Assembly: GCF_000949635.1 (NCBI RefSeq)
Contig: NZ_BAFN01000001.1
Span: 1,550,001-1,614,000 of the forward strand
Reading direction: 5' to 3'
DNA: 64,000 bases
Origin: Candidatus Brocadia sinica JPN1
Lineage (GTDB): Bacteria > Planctomycetota > Brocadiia > Brocadiales > Brocadiaceae
The notes under the pieces were generated by a model that saw nothing but the letters and a program-made list of their open reading frames with translations, was not told the DNA's origin and did no database searches. The position numbers and the translations under genes are program-made. How positions within the stretch are numbered: the stretch's first letter is position 1; every line of letters begins with the position of its first letter. Shown here piece after piece: positions 16,906 through 26,307 of this stretch.

Positions 16906-17940
16906 TTAATGATGTCTCTTTTTTTCATGATCATCATCATCATCATCATCGTCATCACCGTCATCGTCGTCATCGTCGTCATCATCATTCTTTTCTTTGC
17001 CCTTTATTTTCACAGTATCGCTTCCCTCGAAGCTTGTGCCGTTTTTTAATTCACCAGTAACGGTGAGTTCCTGCCTTTCTTTTTCATCTTTTTTCTGATT
17101 CCTGTAAAAGTTTACTTGGGAATCGAGATCTAAGTCTTGTGTGTTAAATGTTGCGATAAACCGGTTTTTGTCTACCTTCCCATTAATGGCTTCTGCCCCC
17201 TCGCATTCAACGGTATCTTCATCTATGTCGCTAACATTATAGGGCAAAGGTAGCTTGATAAACGCCTTAAACTTACCGTTGCTTTTGAGGTTGATGGTTT
17301 CTGGTTTTATTTCAATGACTGCTTGTATAATTGCGGGTGTGGTCATGGGGGTTGCCGTGGGAGCAGGTGAAGGCGTGATAACGGGGGTGGGTGTTGCTAT
17401 AGTAGATTCTGAGATTATGCCTCCTGGTACCAGGATTGCCAGGATTGAGCCTGTGCGTGCAAGAGAGGGCGTTGGTGTTGTCGCAGGTGTCGCTGTTGGA
17501 GAACTCGTTGGCGTTGGTGAAGCGGTTATAATTGGAGTAGGCGTTGGAGACGTCACTGTATTGATTATGACGTTGACAATTTCCAGCTTATCGCCTTTGC
17601 TAAGGGTATCAAGGGTAAATTCTAATTCTGCTTTTCCGTCCGTAATAGCAAATGGTTCTGCATACGTTTTTGGGCTGTCATTAATCTCTGTTTCAATCAC
17701 AAGAATACTGTCTTGGTTGATGAGTTGATCGTCAGCAGATCGTAATCCCTCTATAGATAATTCCACCTTGCCGGTGTCGCTTATGCTGATATTCGCTTCT
17801 ACTTCTGCTGAATAACTGCCTGAGGATTCACTAGTTAGGCTTGTTTCAAACAAATCTTTGCTATATCCTTTTGTAGCAATCAACAATGATAGAATTGTTA
17901 CAAAAGAAAACCACCGCAGTAATAGAAAATATTTTTCCAT
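16906..17940 (-). CDS. Secreted protein with Pro/Thr-rich linker and poly-Asp tail
   Basis: A 344-residue protein. Signal peptide about residues 10-28; a first small domain (about 30-140); a low-complexity Pro-Thr-Ala-Ser linker (about 140-215); a second domain starting at IEIKPETINLKSNGKF, a module I have seen described only as a repeat in secreted proteins of environmental bacteria and archaea; then a tail of about 20 Asp residues with a Gly between two runs, ending EKKRHH. The acidic tail could bind Ca2+ or other cations or mineral surfaces. It is encoded by near-perfect GAT/GAC repeats and so may vary in length. Function unknown. Confidence 0.7.
   Translation of the reverse strand: MEKYFLLLRWFSFVTILSLLIATKGYSKDLFETSLTSESSGSYSAEVEANISISDTGKVELSIEGLRSADDQLINQDSILVIETEINDSPKTYAEPFAITDGKAELEFTLDTLSKGDKLEIVNVIINTVTSPTPTPIITASPTPTSSPTATPATTPTPSLARTGSILAILVPGGIISESTIATPTPVITPSPAPTATPMTTPAIIQAVIEIKPETINLKSNGKFKAFIKLPLPYNVSDIDEDTVECEGAEAINGKVDKNRFIATFNTQDLDLDSQVNFYRNQKKDEKERQELTVTGELKNGTSFEGSDTVKIKGKEKNDDDDDDDDDGDDDDDDDDDHEKKRHH
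16927..16987. repeat. GAT/GAC trinucleotide repeat (poly-Asp tail)
   Basis: About twenty in-frame ATC/GTC triplets on the plus strand encode the Asp tail of the minus-strand protein, broken once by a Gly codon. Such a tract is prone to replication slippage. Confidence 0.85.
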
Positions 17941-18342
17941 CGCTTTCTTCCTCCTAAATATGATGACTCTTTAACTGCACAGGAATAACTTATAGAAATA
18001 TTACCTCATTAACGATATTATCGGAGTGTTCCTGAAAAAATTTACTCTTTTTTATATTTTATGGTAGTGTATACTTCGTAATATGGGCAAACTTTTTGCC
18101 AGTTCGTATTATCTTTGTTGTTTGGCCTTCTGAATTATTCTTTGTTTGTCTACTTCTTGATGTACTATTGTTTTTGTGTATATAACACATAATTTTGTTT
18201 TTACAACTGAAGTATCAAAACAATGTAAAGCAAATTTATTATGATTTAAATAAAATAAGTGCTATTATTTGGTTTGTAACTGCGAGGCTCTTTTGTTCAC
18301 CGTAGAATCTATGATCACTGCTCCTGGCAGGTTCAGGAACTG
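17941..18342. other. AT-rich divergent intergenic region
   Basis: About 400 nt between the secreted Asp-tailed gene (minus) and mutL (plus). Very AT-rich, with no ORF of interest. A short inverted repeat (GGCAAA...TTTGCC-like, near 18085) is the only structure I see. It presumably holds both promoters, but none is clear enough to call. Confidence 0.35.
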
Positions 18343-18369
18343 GTGCTTGCTTTTCATGGAATGTGGTGT

Positions 18370-20259
18370 ATGTCCCAAATTAAGATTCTTCCCATAGCTG
18401 TCATTAACAAAATTGCAGCAGGCGAGGTGATTGATCGTCCGGCGGCTGTCGTAAAAGAGGTAATTGAAAATGCAATTGATGCCGGCGCATCAAGGATTGA
18501 TACCCATCTGGAGGATGGGGGAAGAAAATCGATACGGATATCGGATGACGGTATTGGGATGGATGCCGAAGACCTTGCTCTTGCATTTCAAAGCCATGCC
18601 ACCAGTAAACTTCGTAATGCAGACGACCTGTTTGCGATCCATACCCTGGGTTTTCGCGGAGAGGCACTGCCGAGCATCGGAGCCGTTTCGCATGCCAGCA
18701 TTATCTCCAGGGTAAAAGGATCTTTGCATGGTGCGGAAGTAACGATTGACGGAGGAATTTTGGGTAAAATTAAGGAATGCGGCGCGCCTGAAGGCACACA
18801 AGTTGAGGTGCGCGATCTGTTTTTTAACGTTCCTGTCCGCAAGAAATTTTTAAGGACGATACCCACGGAAATGGCTTATATTTCTGAAGTACTCACGAGG
18901 TTTGCCCTCTCCTATCCAGCTATTCATTTTACCCTCATGCATAATAACAGGACGGTGTTTAATCTTCCGCCGGTCCGGGATACGGCTGAACGGATTGCAA
19001 TATGTTTCGGAGAAGAGATGAAAAAGCAACTTATTCCCGTGTTTCTTCGGGAAGAGCAATTTGTCCTTTCGGGATTCATTGCGCCTCCTTTTTTTGACAA
19101 AGCCAATGCGAGGATGCAGTTCATATTTTTGAACGGCCGCTACATTAAAGATGGCGCCATCTTTCGTGCCATTAGCGAATCCTATCGCGGGAAATTAATG
19201 TATAAGAGATATCCGGTTGTGTTCCTGTTTTTACAGGTAGAGCCGTCTGGGGTAGATGTGAATGTCCATCCAACAAAGACCGAAGTGCGTTTCCGGAATA
19301 CCAACGCAGTCTACAATTATGTCCTCTCCGCGTTAAAAGAGGGTCTGAATAAATCAACAGCTAAGACGATTGACGTGTCATCTTCGGTTCCGGGATTGGA
19401 AAAGGAATTGGTGGCAGCAGAAGATGTTGACCTTGTAAAAAAGTCTCTGTGGGAACAGTTTTCCTTGAGAAAAACGGATGCAAACCTACCGGGTCCTGAC
19501 TTACAAAAGAGGATAGAGATCCCTCTTGATTCCCCCTATAAAAAGGGGGAATTGATGAGGAAAGAAGGTAAGGGAAGTGTGGAAGGATTTCCGAATGAAG
19601 AAAAATCAGGGGAATGCAATACTATTCAAACGGGTATAAAAACAAAGGGGAAAGAAAAAGTATTTCCTGCAGAGGGTATTGGCAAAAAGAAGGTCTGTTT
19701 TCAAATTCACGATGCTTTTATTGTTGAGGAGACAGATGACGGATTAAATATTATCGATCAGCACGCATTGCACGAAATAATTTTATACCACGAAATAGAA
19801 AGGGGCATGCGTACTTCCCAATCGCCAAGTCAGCGCCTGTTGATCCCGGAACTGGTGGAGTTGAGTCCAAAGGATTTTTTCAACATTATCAGCTTAAAAG
19901 AAAATCTGAGAGGGCTGGGGGTTGATGTTGAGGAGTTTGGGCTGCGTACAATTGCAATTCGCTCCTTTCCGCAAGTTCTGCGGCGATTGCATGGCAAGGA
20001 ATTTATCGAAAGCTTGCTGGCCGGGTTGAGCGATGATGATTACCTGAAGGGGAAAGATAGCATTTTGGATAAATTAATCAGCATTATGGCGTGTAAAGGC
20101 GCTATTAAGGCAGGGCAGAGATTGGAACCGTCGGAAATAGAGGAACTTCTGAAAATGAAAAAGAGGATAAATGCATATACGAACAACTGCCCCCATGGCA
20201 GGCCCACGGCACTGCATTTTTCTCTGGATGAGTTACAAAAGCAATTCAAGAGAAAATAA
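18370..20259 (+). CDS. mutL: DNA mismatch repair protein MutL
   Basis: GHKL ATPase of mismatch repair. N-terminal motifs are complete: NKIAAGEVIDRPAAVVKE, ENAIDAGA, DDGIGM and RGEALPSIGAVS. The C-terminal dimerisation/endonuclease region has MACKGAIKAGQ and NCPHGRPT, as in nicking MutLs. The endonuclease signature reads DQHALHE followed by IILYHE, so the second Glu of DQHA(X)2E(X)4E is displaced by one. The linker (about residues 380-425) contains a translated palindromic repeat (19530-19551). Start: ATG 18370 matches the family N-terminus; a GTG at 18343 and an ATG at 18361 are in frame. No mutS is adjacent. Confidence 0.95.
   Translation: MSQIKILPIAVINKIAAGEVIDRPAAVVKEVIENAIDAGASRIDTHLEDGGRKSIRISDDGIGMDAEDLALAFQSHATSKLRNADDLFAIHTLGFRGEALPSIGAVSHASIISRVKGSLHGAEVTIDGGILGKIKECGAPEGTQVEVRDLFFNVPVRKKFLRTIPTEMAYISEVLTRFALSYPAIHFTLMHNNRTVFNLPPVRDTAERIAICFGEEMKKQLIPVFLREEQFVLSGFIAPPFFDKANARMQFIFLNGRYIKDGAIFRAISESYRGKLMYKRYPVVFLFLQVEPSGVDVNVHPTKTEVRFRNTNAVYNYVLSALKEGLNKSTAKTIDVSSSVPGLEKELVAAEDVDLVKKSLWEQFSLRKTDANLPGPDLQKRIEIPLDSPYKKGELMRKEGKGSVEGFPNEEKSGECNTIQTGIKTKGKEKVFPAEGIGKKKVCFQIHDAFIVEETDDGLNIIDQHALHEIILYHEIERGMRTSQSPSQRLLIPELVELSPKDFFNIISLKENLRGLGVDVEEFGLRTIAIRSFPQVLRRLHGKEFIESLLAGLSDDDYLKGKDSILDKLISIMACKGAIKAGQRLEPSEIEELLKMKKRINAYTNNCPHGRPTALHFSLDELQKQFKRK
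19530..19551. repeat. TTCCCCCT/AGGGGGAA palindrome inside mutL
   Basis: Perfect 8-bp arms around ATAAAA, translated as SPYKKGEL in the MutL linker. Related C-run/G-run elements are at the gcvT 3' end (55918-56000) and in the signal region of the 57690-60014 gene. Confidence 0.7.
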
Positions 20260-20336
20260 GGGGTTCGATACATTTTAAATGATCCTATGTTTTTTTCCAG
20301 TGAGTGTTTAGGTCTATATAAACAATGAAAAATCCC

Positions 20337-20365
20337 TTGACTTTTATTTTTGCGAGTGATAAGAT
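20337..20365 (+). promoter_or_regulatory. Sigma-70-type promoter for the queD-clpC run
   Basis: TTGACT (20337-20342), 17-nt spacer, TAAGAT (20360-20365), followed by a T-rich start region. It lies about 70 nt before queD and can drive queD, hps-rraA, mcsA, mcsB and clpC, which are all closely spaced. Confidence 0.6.
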
Positions 20366-20434
20366 TTTTTTGCATGTATGTACTTTCGAGTTTCCGTAAC
20401 TAAAGTAAAACAAGGCATTTTTGGTGCATAAATA

Positions 20435-20800
20435 GTGTTTGAACTCGTCGTTGAAACTGATTTTTCCGCAGCACATAACTTGCGGGAATATAAAGGGCAA
20501 TGCGAAAGGCTTCACGGTCACAATTGGAAGGTGCAGGTCGTCTTAAAGGCTGAAAAACTGGATAAATTAGGCATGGTAATGGATTTTAGAGATGCAAAAA
20601 GGATTATTGGGGAAGTTATCAATAGATTTGATCATGTGTATTTGAATGATCTCCCGGATTTTAAGGTCTTAAATCCTACCACCGAGAATCTGTCCAAAAT
20701 ACTTTATGACGGATTAAAGAATGTCCTACCAATAGGGGTAGGGGTGGCGAAGGTCACAACTTGGGAGTCCGACCGTTGTGGGGCTGCATATTTCGAATAG
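20435..20800 (+). CDS. queD: 6-carboxytetrahydropterin synthase-like (QueD/PTPS family)
   Basis: A 121-residue protein of the PTPS/QueD family that forms 6-carboxy-tetrahydropterin from dihydroneopterin triphosphate in queuosine/deazapurine synthesis. Zinc ligands His14, His27 and His29 (AAH and LHGHN) and the catalytic Cys23 are present, as is the RFDHVYLND motif and a TTEN segment near the end. The start is a GTG at 20435. No other queuosine genes are adjacent, and the next gene begins about 30 nt later. Confidence 0.9.
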   Translation: MFELVVETDFSAAHNLREYKGQCERLHGHNWKVQVVLKAEKLDKLGMVMDFRDAKRIIGEVINRFDHVYLNDLPDFKVLNPTTENLSKILYDGLKNVLPIGVGVAKVTTWESDRCGAAYFE

Positions 20801-20830
20801 AGGCTCTTTTACAATTTGAGTGTAAATAGG

Positions 20831-22120
20831 ATGACGGTAATATTACAAGTAGCCTTGGACTTTGTTGACCTTCACAGGGCTGTAAAGGTTGCTGAAGCGG
20901 CAATTGAAGGCGGCGCGGATTGGCTGGAGATAGGTACTCCGCTTATTAAAAGCGAAGGGATGAATGCGGTCCGCCACTTGAGAAAATTGTTTCCCGGCAG
21001 AACGTTAATTGCGGATATGAAGACAATGGATGCAGGGCGTGCAGAAATGGAAATAGCTGCCAAAGCCGGCGCTAACATCGCCGTTGTAATGGGAAATGCC
21101 CCGGTTTCGACTATTAGGGAGTGTATACAAGCAGGGAAAAATTACGGTATAAAAATCTGTGTGGACTGTATAGATAGTAGTAACATTGGGGATTACGTTG
21201 CCGATATAGAGAAATGGGGCGCTGATTTTATTGCTGTGCACACCGCCATAGATGATCAAATGTATGGTAAGACACCGTTTGACACCTTGCGACACGTTTG
21301 CAGTAAAGTAAAGATACCGGTTGCCGTGGCAGGTGGTATAAACTCTGAAAATGTAGTAGATGCTGTAAATGCTGGGGCAAGTGTTGTAATTGTTGGCGGA
21401 TATATTAGTAAATCAAAAGATGTAAAAATTGCGACAGAGACTATTAAAAATGCAATGAGAGAAAACCGAAGGGTTTCTACAACGCTATTCAAAAGGGTAA
21501 CAAGTGAAGGTATCCGTGAAACGTTAAATCGACTTTCCACGGCAAATATCTCGGATGGGAGTCACCGAGCTGAAGGTATTACGGGATTATATCCGATATA
21601 TTCAGATATTAAATTAATAGGGAATGCCATTACCGTTCGGACGTATCCGGGTGATTGGGCCAAGCCTGTTGAAGCTATAGATATTGCAAAAGAAGGGGAC
21701 GTGATTGTGATAGATGCGGGGGGAGTTGGGCCTGCTGTATGGGGGGAATTGGCAACCCATAGCGCATTGCAGAAAAAAATAAGTGGGGTAGTTATCAATG
21801 GTGCAATGCGCGACCTTGCGGAGGTTAGAAAATTAAATTTCCCCATCTTTACAAAAATAGCGATGCCAACTGCTGGCGAGCCAAAAGGGTTTGGGGAGAT
21901 TAATATCCCAATCAGTATTTCGGGAATTCACATCAATCCGGGAGATTGGATTGTGGGGGATGACGATGGGTTGATGGTAATACCCGCGTTAGAGGCCAAT
22001 GCCTGGGTCAATTATGGTATGGATTGTTTGGAAAAAGAAAATAGGATACGGGAAGAGATATTGTCCGAAAAAAGTTCTTTAGGAAAAGTTATAGATGTGT
22101 TAAAATGGGAAAGACAATAA
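20831..22120 (+). CDS. Hexulose-6-phosphate synthase / RraA-like fusion protein
   Basis: A two-domain protein of about 430 residues. Residues 1-210 are a 3-hexulose-6-phosphate synthase of the OMP-decarboxylase superfamily, with the active-site signature ADMKTMDAG (Asp62, Lys64, Asp67) and a VAGGI phosphate-binding strand. Residues about 225-425 are RraA / HMG-aldolase-like, with GDVIVIDAGG, GELATHSA and VINGAMRDL. HPS links formaldehyde and ribulose-5-phosphate to hexulose phosphate, and in reverse it can supply pentose phosphates. The RraA half may be an aldolase or decarboxylase rather than an RNase E regulator. Start: ATG 20831, where family homology begins; a TTG at 20816 is in frame. 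No PHI isomerase is adjacent. Confidence 0.87.
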   Translation: MTVILQVALDFVDLHRAVKVAEAAIEGGADWLEIGTPLIKSEGMNAVRHLRKLFPGRTLIADMKTMDAGRAEMEIAAKAGANIAVVMGNAPVSTIRECIQAGKNYGIKICVDCIDSSNIGDYVADIEKWGADFIAVHTAIDDQMYGKTPFDTLRHVCSKVKIPVAVAGGINSENVVDAVNAGASVVIVGGYISKSKDVKIATETIKNAMRENRRVSTTLFKRVTSEGIRETLNRLSTANISDGSHRAEGITGLYPIYSDIKLIGNAITVRTYPGDWAKPVEAIDIAKEGDVIVIDAGGVGPAVWGELATHSALQKKISGVVINGAMRDLAEVRKLNFPIFTKIAMPTAGEPKGFGEINIPISISGIHINPGDWIVGDDDGLMVIPALEANAWVNYGMDCLEKENRIREEILSEKSSLGKVIDVLKWERQ

Positions 22121-22161
22121 ATTAAGGTTGGACCTGAGATTCGTTTGAGGTGACTGAATTA

Positions 22162-22662
22162 ATGAAATGTGAATCTTGTAATAAAAAACATGCGACAGTC
22201 CATTTAACAGAGATTGTCGGCGCAGTGAAAAAAGAACGACATCTCTGCGAAGAATGTGCACAGAGTATCAATACACAGCTTACAAAAATACCCTCACCTA
22301 CGGAGATATTAACAAGTCTCATTAATCAGGTAGCGCCAGAAATTAGTGAGATGTCTAAGATCGTTTGTCCTGTATGTGGATTGTCCTATCTGGAATTCCG
22401 CTCCCATGGTCGGCTAGGTTGTCCGATGGATTATACGATTTTTAGAAAGGGATTAATCCCGTTATTGGAAAAGATGCACGGCAGTGTCCAGCATGTGGGA
22501 AAGGTGCCTTCTAGGGCTGGGAAAGAATTAATTAAAAAAAATGAACTCATGCAATTGCGGAATGAGTTGAACAAGGCTGTCGAAAAAGAAGATTACGAAA
22601 AGGCAGCAGAGTTAAGGGATAGGATTTATGAACTTTCAGGCGACACCAGTGAAGATCAGTGA
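22162..22662 (+). CDS. mcsA: McsA-like zinc and UVR-domain activator of the arginine kinase
   Basis: About 166 residues with CxxC zinc motifs (CESCNKK, CEECA, CPVCG) in the N-terminal half and a UvrB/UvrC motif (NKAVEKEDYEKAAELRDRIYEL) at the C-terminus: the McsA plan. McsA stimulates the McsB protein-arginine kinase, whose gene overlaps it by 35 nt. The ATG at 22162 follows a GAGGTGA ribosome site; the GTG at 22150 is part of that site. Firmicute operons begin with the repressor gene ctsR; none is present here. Confidence 0.9.
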   Translation: MKCESCNKKHATVHLTEIVGAVKKERHLCEECAQSINTQLTKIPSPTEILTSLINQVAPEISEMSKIVCPVCGLSYLEFRSHGRLGCPMDYTIFRKGLIPLLEKMHGSVQHVGKVPSRAGKELIKKNELMQLRNELNKAVEKEDYEKAAELRDRIYELSGDTSEDQ

Positions 22663-23716
22663 TCTTGCTGATAATACAGGAGAGTGGCTGAGAGGTACAG
22701 GTCCTGAGTCAGATATTGTTATCAGCAGCAGGATTCGTCTGGCCAGAAATGTGGCGAGATTCCCTTTCCTTTCAAGGGCTAATGTAAAACAGAAAAAGGA
22801 ACTTGAAGAGATTGTCAGAGATAAAATCAAAGAAGCTGAGATTACTTCGGACCTTCGTTACATAAATCTTGCGGAAATTGATACTGTAGACAGACTTTTT
22901 CTTGTAGAACGGCATCTCATCAGTAGGGAACATGCAGGGGGAGAAGGTGAAAGAGGTGTGGCCTTTGGGAAGTCTGAGACGATCAGCCTGATGGTCAATG
23001 AAGAAGACCATTTGAGAATTCAGGTAATTCGCTCTGGGTTTGAACTAAAGGAGGCATGGAAGACGATTGACGAGGTCGATAACAAATTAGAGAAAAAGTT
23101 AAATTATGCATATTCTTCACGTTTTGGTTATCTGACTGCCTGTCCTACGAATGTTGGTACGGGAATGAGAGCGTCAGTTATGTTGCATCTGCCAGCACTG
23201 GGGATGACACACCATATTGAAAAAGTTTTTAATGCGGTAATGAAACTGGGTTTGGTGGTAAGGGGATTATATGGGGAGGGGACGCAGGTTTCCGGAGACT
23301 TGTATCAGATATCAAATCAATTCACCCTCGGCAAGTCTGAGTCAGAAATTATTGAAATTATAGAAAGTGTAATTCCCAGGATTACCAGTTATGAGCGGAT
23401 GGCACGGAAGGCATTGATTTCTGAGAGTCGGGAACAATTAGAAGATCGTGTATGGCGTTCTTATGGTATGCTAAAGGTGGCGCGGATGATTACTTCCGAG
23501 GAGATTATGCACCTGCTATCTCAGGTCCGTATGGGAGTTAATTTAGGAATCATTAATGATATTGAAATGAAAACTTTAAATGAGCTTTTCATTTTCACAT
23601 TACCGGGGCACTTACAAAAGTTGGAAGGGCGTGAACTTACATCTCTGCAAAGGAATATTATTCGTGCAACATATGTAAGAAAACGCCTGGAAAAAGCAGA
23701 AAGCTTGAAAGGATAG
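22628..23716 (+). CDS. mcsB: Protein-arginine kinase
   Basis: Phosphagen-kinase-fold enzyme, 362 residues, that phosphorylates arginine residues and marks proteins for ClpCP. Typical motifs: SDIVISSRIRLARN near the N-terminus, the catalytic loop CPTNVGTGMRASVMLHLP, and an RGLYGEGT segment. The gene overlaps mcsA, so the two are translationally coupled, and clpC begins 7 nt after its stop. The C-terminal region is full length (ATYVRKRLEKAE). Confidence 0.95.
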   Translation: MNFQATPVKISDLADNTGEWLRGTGPESDIVISSRIRLARNVARFPFLSRANVKQKKELEEIVRDKIKEAEITSDLRYINLAEIDTVDRLFLVERHLISREHAGGEGERGVAFGKSETISLMVNEEDHLRIQVIRSGFELKEAWKTIDEVDNKLEKKLNYAYSSRFGYLTACPTNVGTGMRASVMLHLPALGMTHHIEKVFNAVMKLGLVVRGLYGEGTQVSGDLYQISNQFTLGKSESEIIEIIESVIPRITSYERMARKALISESREQLEDRVWRSYGMLKVARMITSEEIMHLLSQVRMGVNLGIINDIEMKTLNELFIFTLPGHLQKLEGRELTSLQRNIIRATYVRKRLEKAESLKG

Positions 23717-23723
23717 GTGTATT

Positions 23724-26204
23724 ATGTTTGATCGATTTACTGACCGTGCTCGAAAGGTTATGGCGCTTGCACGCGAAGAGGCCAGGCGATTTAATCACGA
23801 ATATATTGGTACAGAGCATATCTTGTTAGGACTTGTGAAAGAAGGTAGCGGGGTTGCCGCCAATGTTTTGCAAAACCTGGATATCGAACTAAAAAAGATA
23901 CGTCTGGAGATAGAAAAAATTGTCCAAAGCGGGTCGGATCTTGTTTCTGTGGGACAGTTGCCTTTTACCCCGCGCGTAAAGAAGGTGCTGGAGTATGCGA
24001 TGGAGGAGGCGCGAGCGTTAGGGCATAATTATATCGGAACAGAGCATTTGTTGCTGGGTTTGCTCAGAGAACAGGAAGGTGTAGCCGCACAAGTATTGTT
24101 AAATCTGGGAGTAAAACTCGAAGATGTTCGGGAGGAGGTTATTGGGCTTTTGGGTTCGGAAGCGGTACAGGGGGGTGTGAATCAGGAAAAAGAGGAAAAG
24201 AAGGGGAAGTCGAAGACTCCTGCGCTGGATTCTTTTGGCCGTGACCTTACACAACAGGCCCGCGAACATGAACTCGACCCTGTTATCGGACGACAAGATG
24301 TGATTGAGCGTGTAATTCAAGTCTTGTGCCGCAGAACCAAAAACAATCCCGTGTTGTTGGGCGAGGCAGGTGTTGGGAAGACGGCCATTGTTGAAGGTCT
24401 GGCGCAGGCTGTGGTACAGGGAAATATCCCTGAATTATTGCGTGACCGTAGGATTGTGGCCCTGGATCTGGCAATGATGGTAGCCGGTACTAAATATAGA
24501 GGTCAGTTTGAAGAGCGTATTAAGGCCGTGATGTCGGAAGTCAAAAGGGCGAAGAATATTATTCTGTTTATTGATGAGTTACATACCCTGGTGGGTGCTG
24601 GCGGCGCAGAGGGCGCTATTGATGCTTCCAATGTATTAAAACCTGCACTGTCGCGAGGGGAAATCCAGTGTGTTGGCGCTACTACCTTGGATGAATATAG
24701 AAAATATATTGAAAAAGACGGTGCTCTTGAAAGAAGATTTCAGACGATTATTGTCGAGCCTCCCTCAAAGACGGAAACGATCGAAATATTAAAAGGACTT
24801 CGTGACCGTTATGAAGCGCATCACAAAGTTCAAATTACGGACGATGCGTTAGAAGCCTCAACCGAGCTATCCATTCGTTATATCACGGGAAGATATCTCC
24901 CTGATAAAGCGATTGATGTGCTTGATGAAGCATGTGCAAGGGTACGGCTTAAGGCAACCACACAGCCGCCTGATTTAAGACATATAGAGGAAGAGATCAA
25001 TAAGCTGGAAAAAGATAAAGATGAGTCTGTGGCGATTCAGGATTTTGAAAGGGCGGCCCGGTTAAGAGACAAGGCAGATAAGCTGAAAAAGAAAAAGGAA
25101 ACCATTGAGAAAGAATGGCGGGAGACCCGCGCTGAGGTTGAAGGTGTCGTGAATGGCGAAATAGTTGCTGAGGTTGTTTCCAAAATGACAGGAATTCCCA
25201 TGACACGTATCGAATCTGCCGAGGCCAAAAGATTGCTGCGCATGGAAGAAGAACTTCATAAGATGGTGGTTAGCCAGGAAGAGGCTACAAAAGCGGTTGC
25301 CAAAGCGATACGTCGTTCCCGCGCAGGGTTGAAGAATCCAAACCGTCCTGTAGCTTCTTTTATATTTGTAGGGCCGTCCGGTGTGGGCAAAACCCACCTG
25401 GCAAGGTCACTGGCGAAGTTCCTGTTTGGTGAAGAGGAAGCCCTTATTCAGATTGACATGTCTGAGTATATGGAAAAACATAACATTTCCAGATTGATTG
25501 GCGCTCCTCCCGGCTATGTGGGTTATGAAGAGGGTGGACAGCTTACAGAGAAAATCCGGCGTCGCCCGTATGCCGTTGTACTGCTTGATGAAATTGAAAA
25601 AGCCCATCCGGATGTATTTAACATGTTACTGCAAATTATGGAGGATGGGAAATTAACGGATAGCTTTGGACGTCATGTGGATTTCCGCAATGTGGTTATT
25701 ATTATGACTTCAAACATTGGTGCAGATGTTATCAAGAACCAGGCATCTTTAGGTTTCAAAAAAGTGACAGATGCGCATACTTACGAAATGATGAAAGAGC
25801 AATTAAAGAAAGAGGTTGAAAAACACTTCCGCCCGGAGTTTTTGAACAGGGTGGATAATATAATTGTCTTCAAACCATTGGATAAGGAAGATTTGAAAAA
25901 GATTATTGAAATAGAATTAGTCGGTGTTAAAAAGAGGCTGTATAACTTCAACATCAGCATTACGCTGACTGACGAGGTTTTAGAGTTTTTGATAGAAAAA
26001 GGGTACAACCAAAACTTTGGGGCACGTCCACTCCGAAGGGCGATAGAAAGTTATTTAGAGGACCCCCTTTCGGAAGAAATCTTACAGGGTAGATTTGAGG
26101 GGAAGAAACTTGTAAAGGCAAGGGTACAGGATGGTAAGCTGATCTTTGACGAGGTAATTGAAACCCCGGAGCCTGCGCTGGCAAATGCTGAAAGCAGCCT
26201 ATAG
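23724..26204 (+). CDS. clpC: ATP-dependent Clp protease ATP-binding subunit ClpC
   Basis: Hsp100 unfoldase, 826 residues. Two Clp N repeats (1-145), AAA-1 with [13 protein letters not shown] (near 213), a middle domain with a UVR-like motif ([15 protein letters not shown], about 432-450), and AAA-2 with [11 protein letters not shown] (near 550). It works with a ClpP protease encoded elsewhere. The order mcsA-mcsB-clpC matches Bacillus-type operons, suggesting the same arginine-phosphate degradation route. A terminator follows at 26230. Confidence 0.97.
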   Translation: MFDRFTDRARKVMALAREEARRFNHEYIGTEHILLGLVKEGSGVAANVLQNLDIELKKIRLEIEKIVQSGSDLVSVGQLPFTPRVKKVLEYAMEEARALGHNYIGTEHLLLGLLREQEGVAAQVLLNLGVKLEDVREEVIGLLGSEAVQGGVNQEKEEKKGKSKTPALDSFGRDLTQQAREHELDPVIGRQDVIERVIQVLCRRTKNNPVLLGEAGVGKTAIVEGLAQAVVQGNIPELLRDRRIVALDLAMMVAGTKYRGQFEERIKAVMSEVKRAKNIILFIDELHTLVGAGGAEGAIDASNVLKPALSRGEIQCVGATTLDEYRKYIEKDGALERRFQTIIVEPPSKTETIEILKGLRDRYEAHHKVQITDDALEASTELSIRYITGRYLPDKAIDVLDEACARVRLKATTQPPDLRHIEEEINKLEKDKDESVAIQDFERAARLRDKADKLKKKKETIEKEWRETRAEVEGVVNGEIVAEVVSKMTGIPMTRIESAEAKRLLRMEEELHKMVVSQEEATKAVAKAIRRSRAGLKNPNRPVASFIFVGPSGVGKTHLARSLAKFLFGEEEALIQIDMSEYMEKHNISRLIGAPPGYVGYEEGGQLTEKIRRRPYAVVLLDEIEKAHPDVFNMLLQIMEDGKLTDSFGRHVDFRNVVIIMTSNIGADVIKNQASLGFKKVTDAHTYEMMKEQLKKEVEKHFRPEFLNRVDNIIVFKPLDKEDLKKIIEIELVGVKKRLYNFNISITLTDEVLEFLIEKGYNQNFGARPLRRAIESYLEDPLSEEILQGRFEGKKLVKARVQDGKLIFDEVIETPEPALANAESSL

Positions 26205-26229
26205 GATGAGATGTGACAAAAAGACAAAC

Positions 26230-26266
26230 AAAAGGGGAGAGCAAAAACTCTTCCCTTTTTTATTTT
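26230..26266 (+). terminator. Intrinsic terminator after clpC
   Basis: AAAAGGGGAGAG pairs with CTCTTCCCTTTT (one G-T wobble), loop CAAAAA, followed by a T-rich run. It ends the clpC transcript before radA. Confidence 0.78.
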
Positions 26267-26307
26267 TATGAAATCCGTTGTAGTGTAACAGATTTGCTCA
26301 TGTAAAC

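Noticed and set aside
17255-17728. Plus-strand ORF (157 residues) opposite the secreted Pro/Thr-rich gene
   Set aside because: Val/Gly-rich antisense of a low-complexity linker, no ribosome site. An artefact of the Pro/Thr codons.
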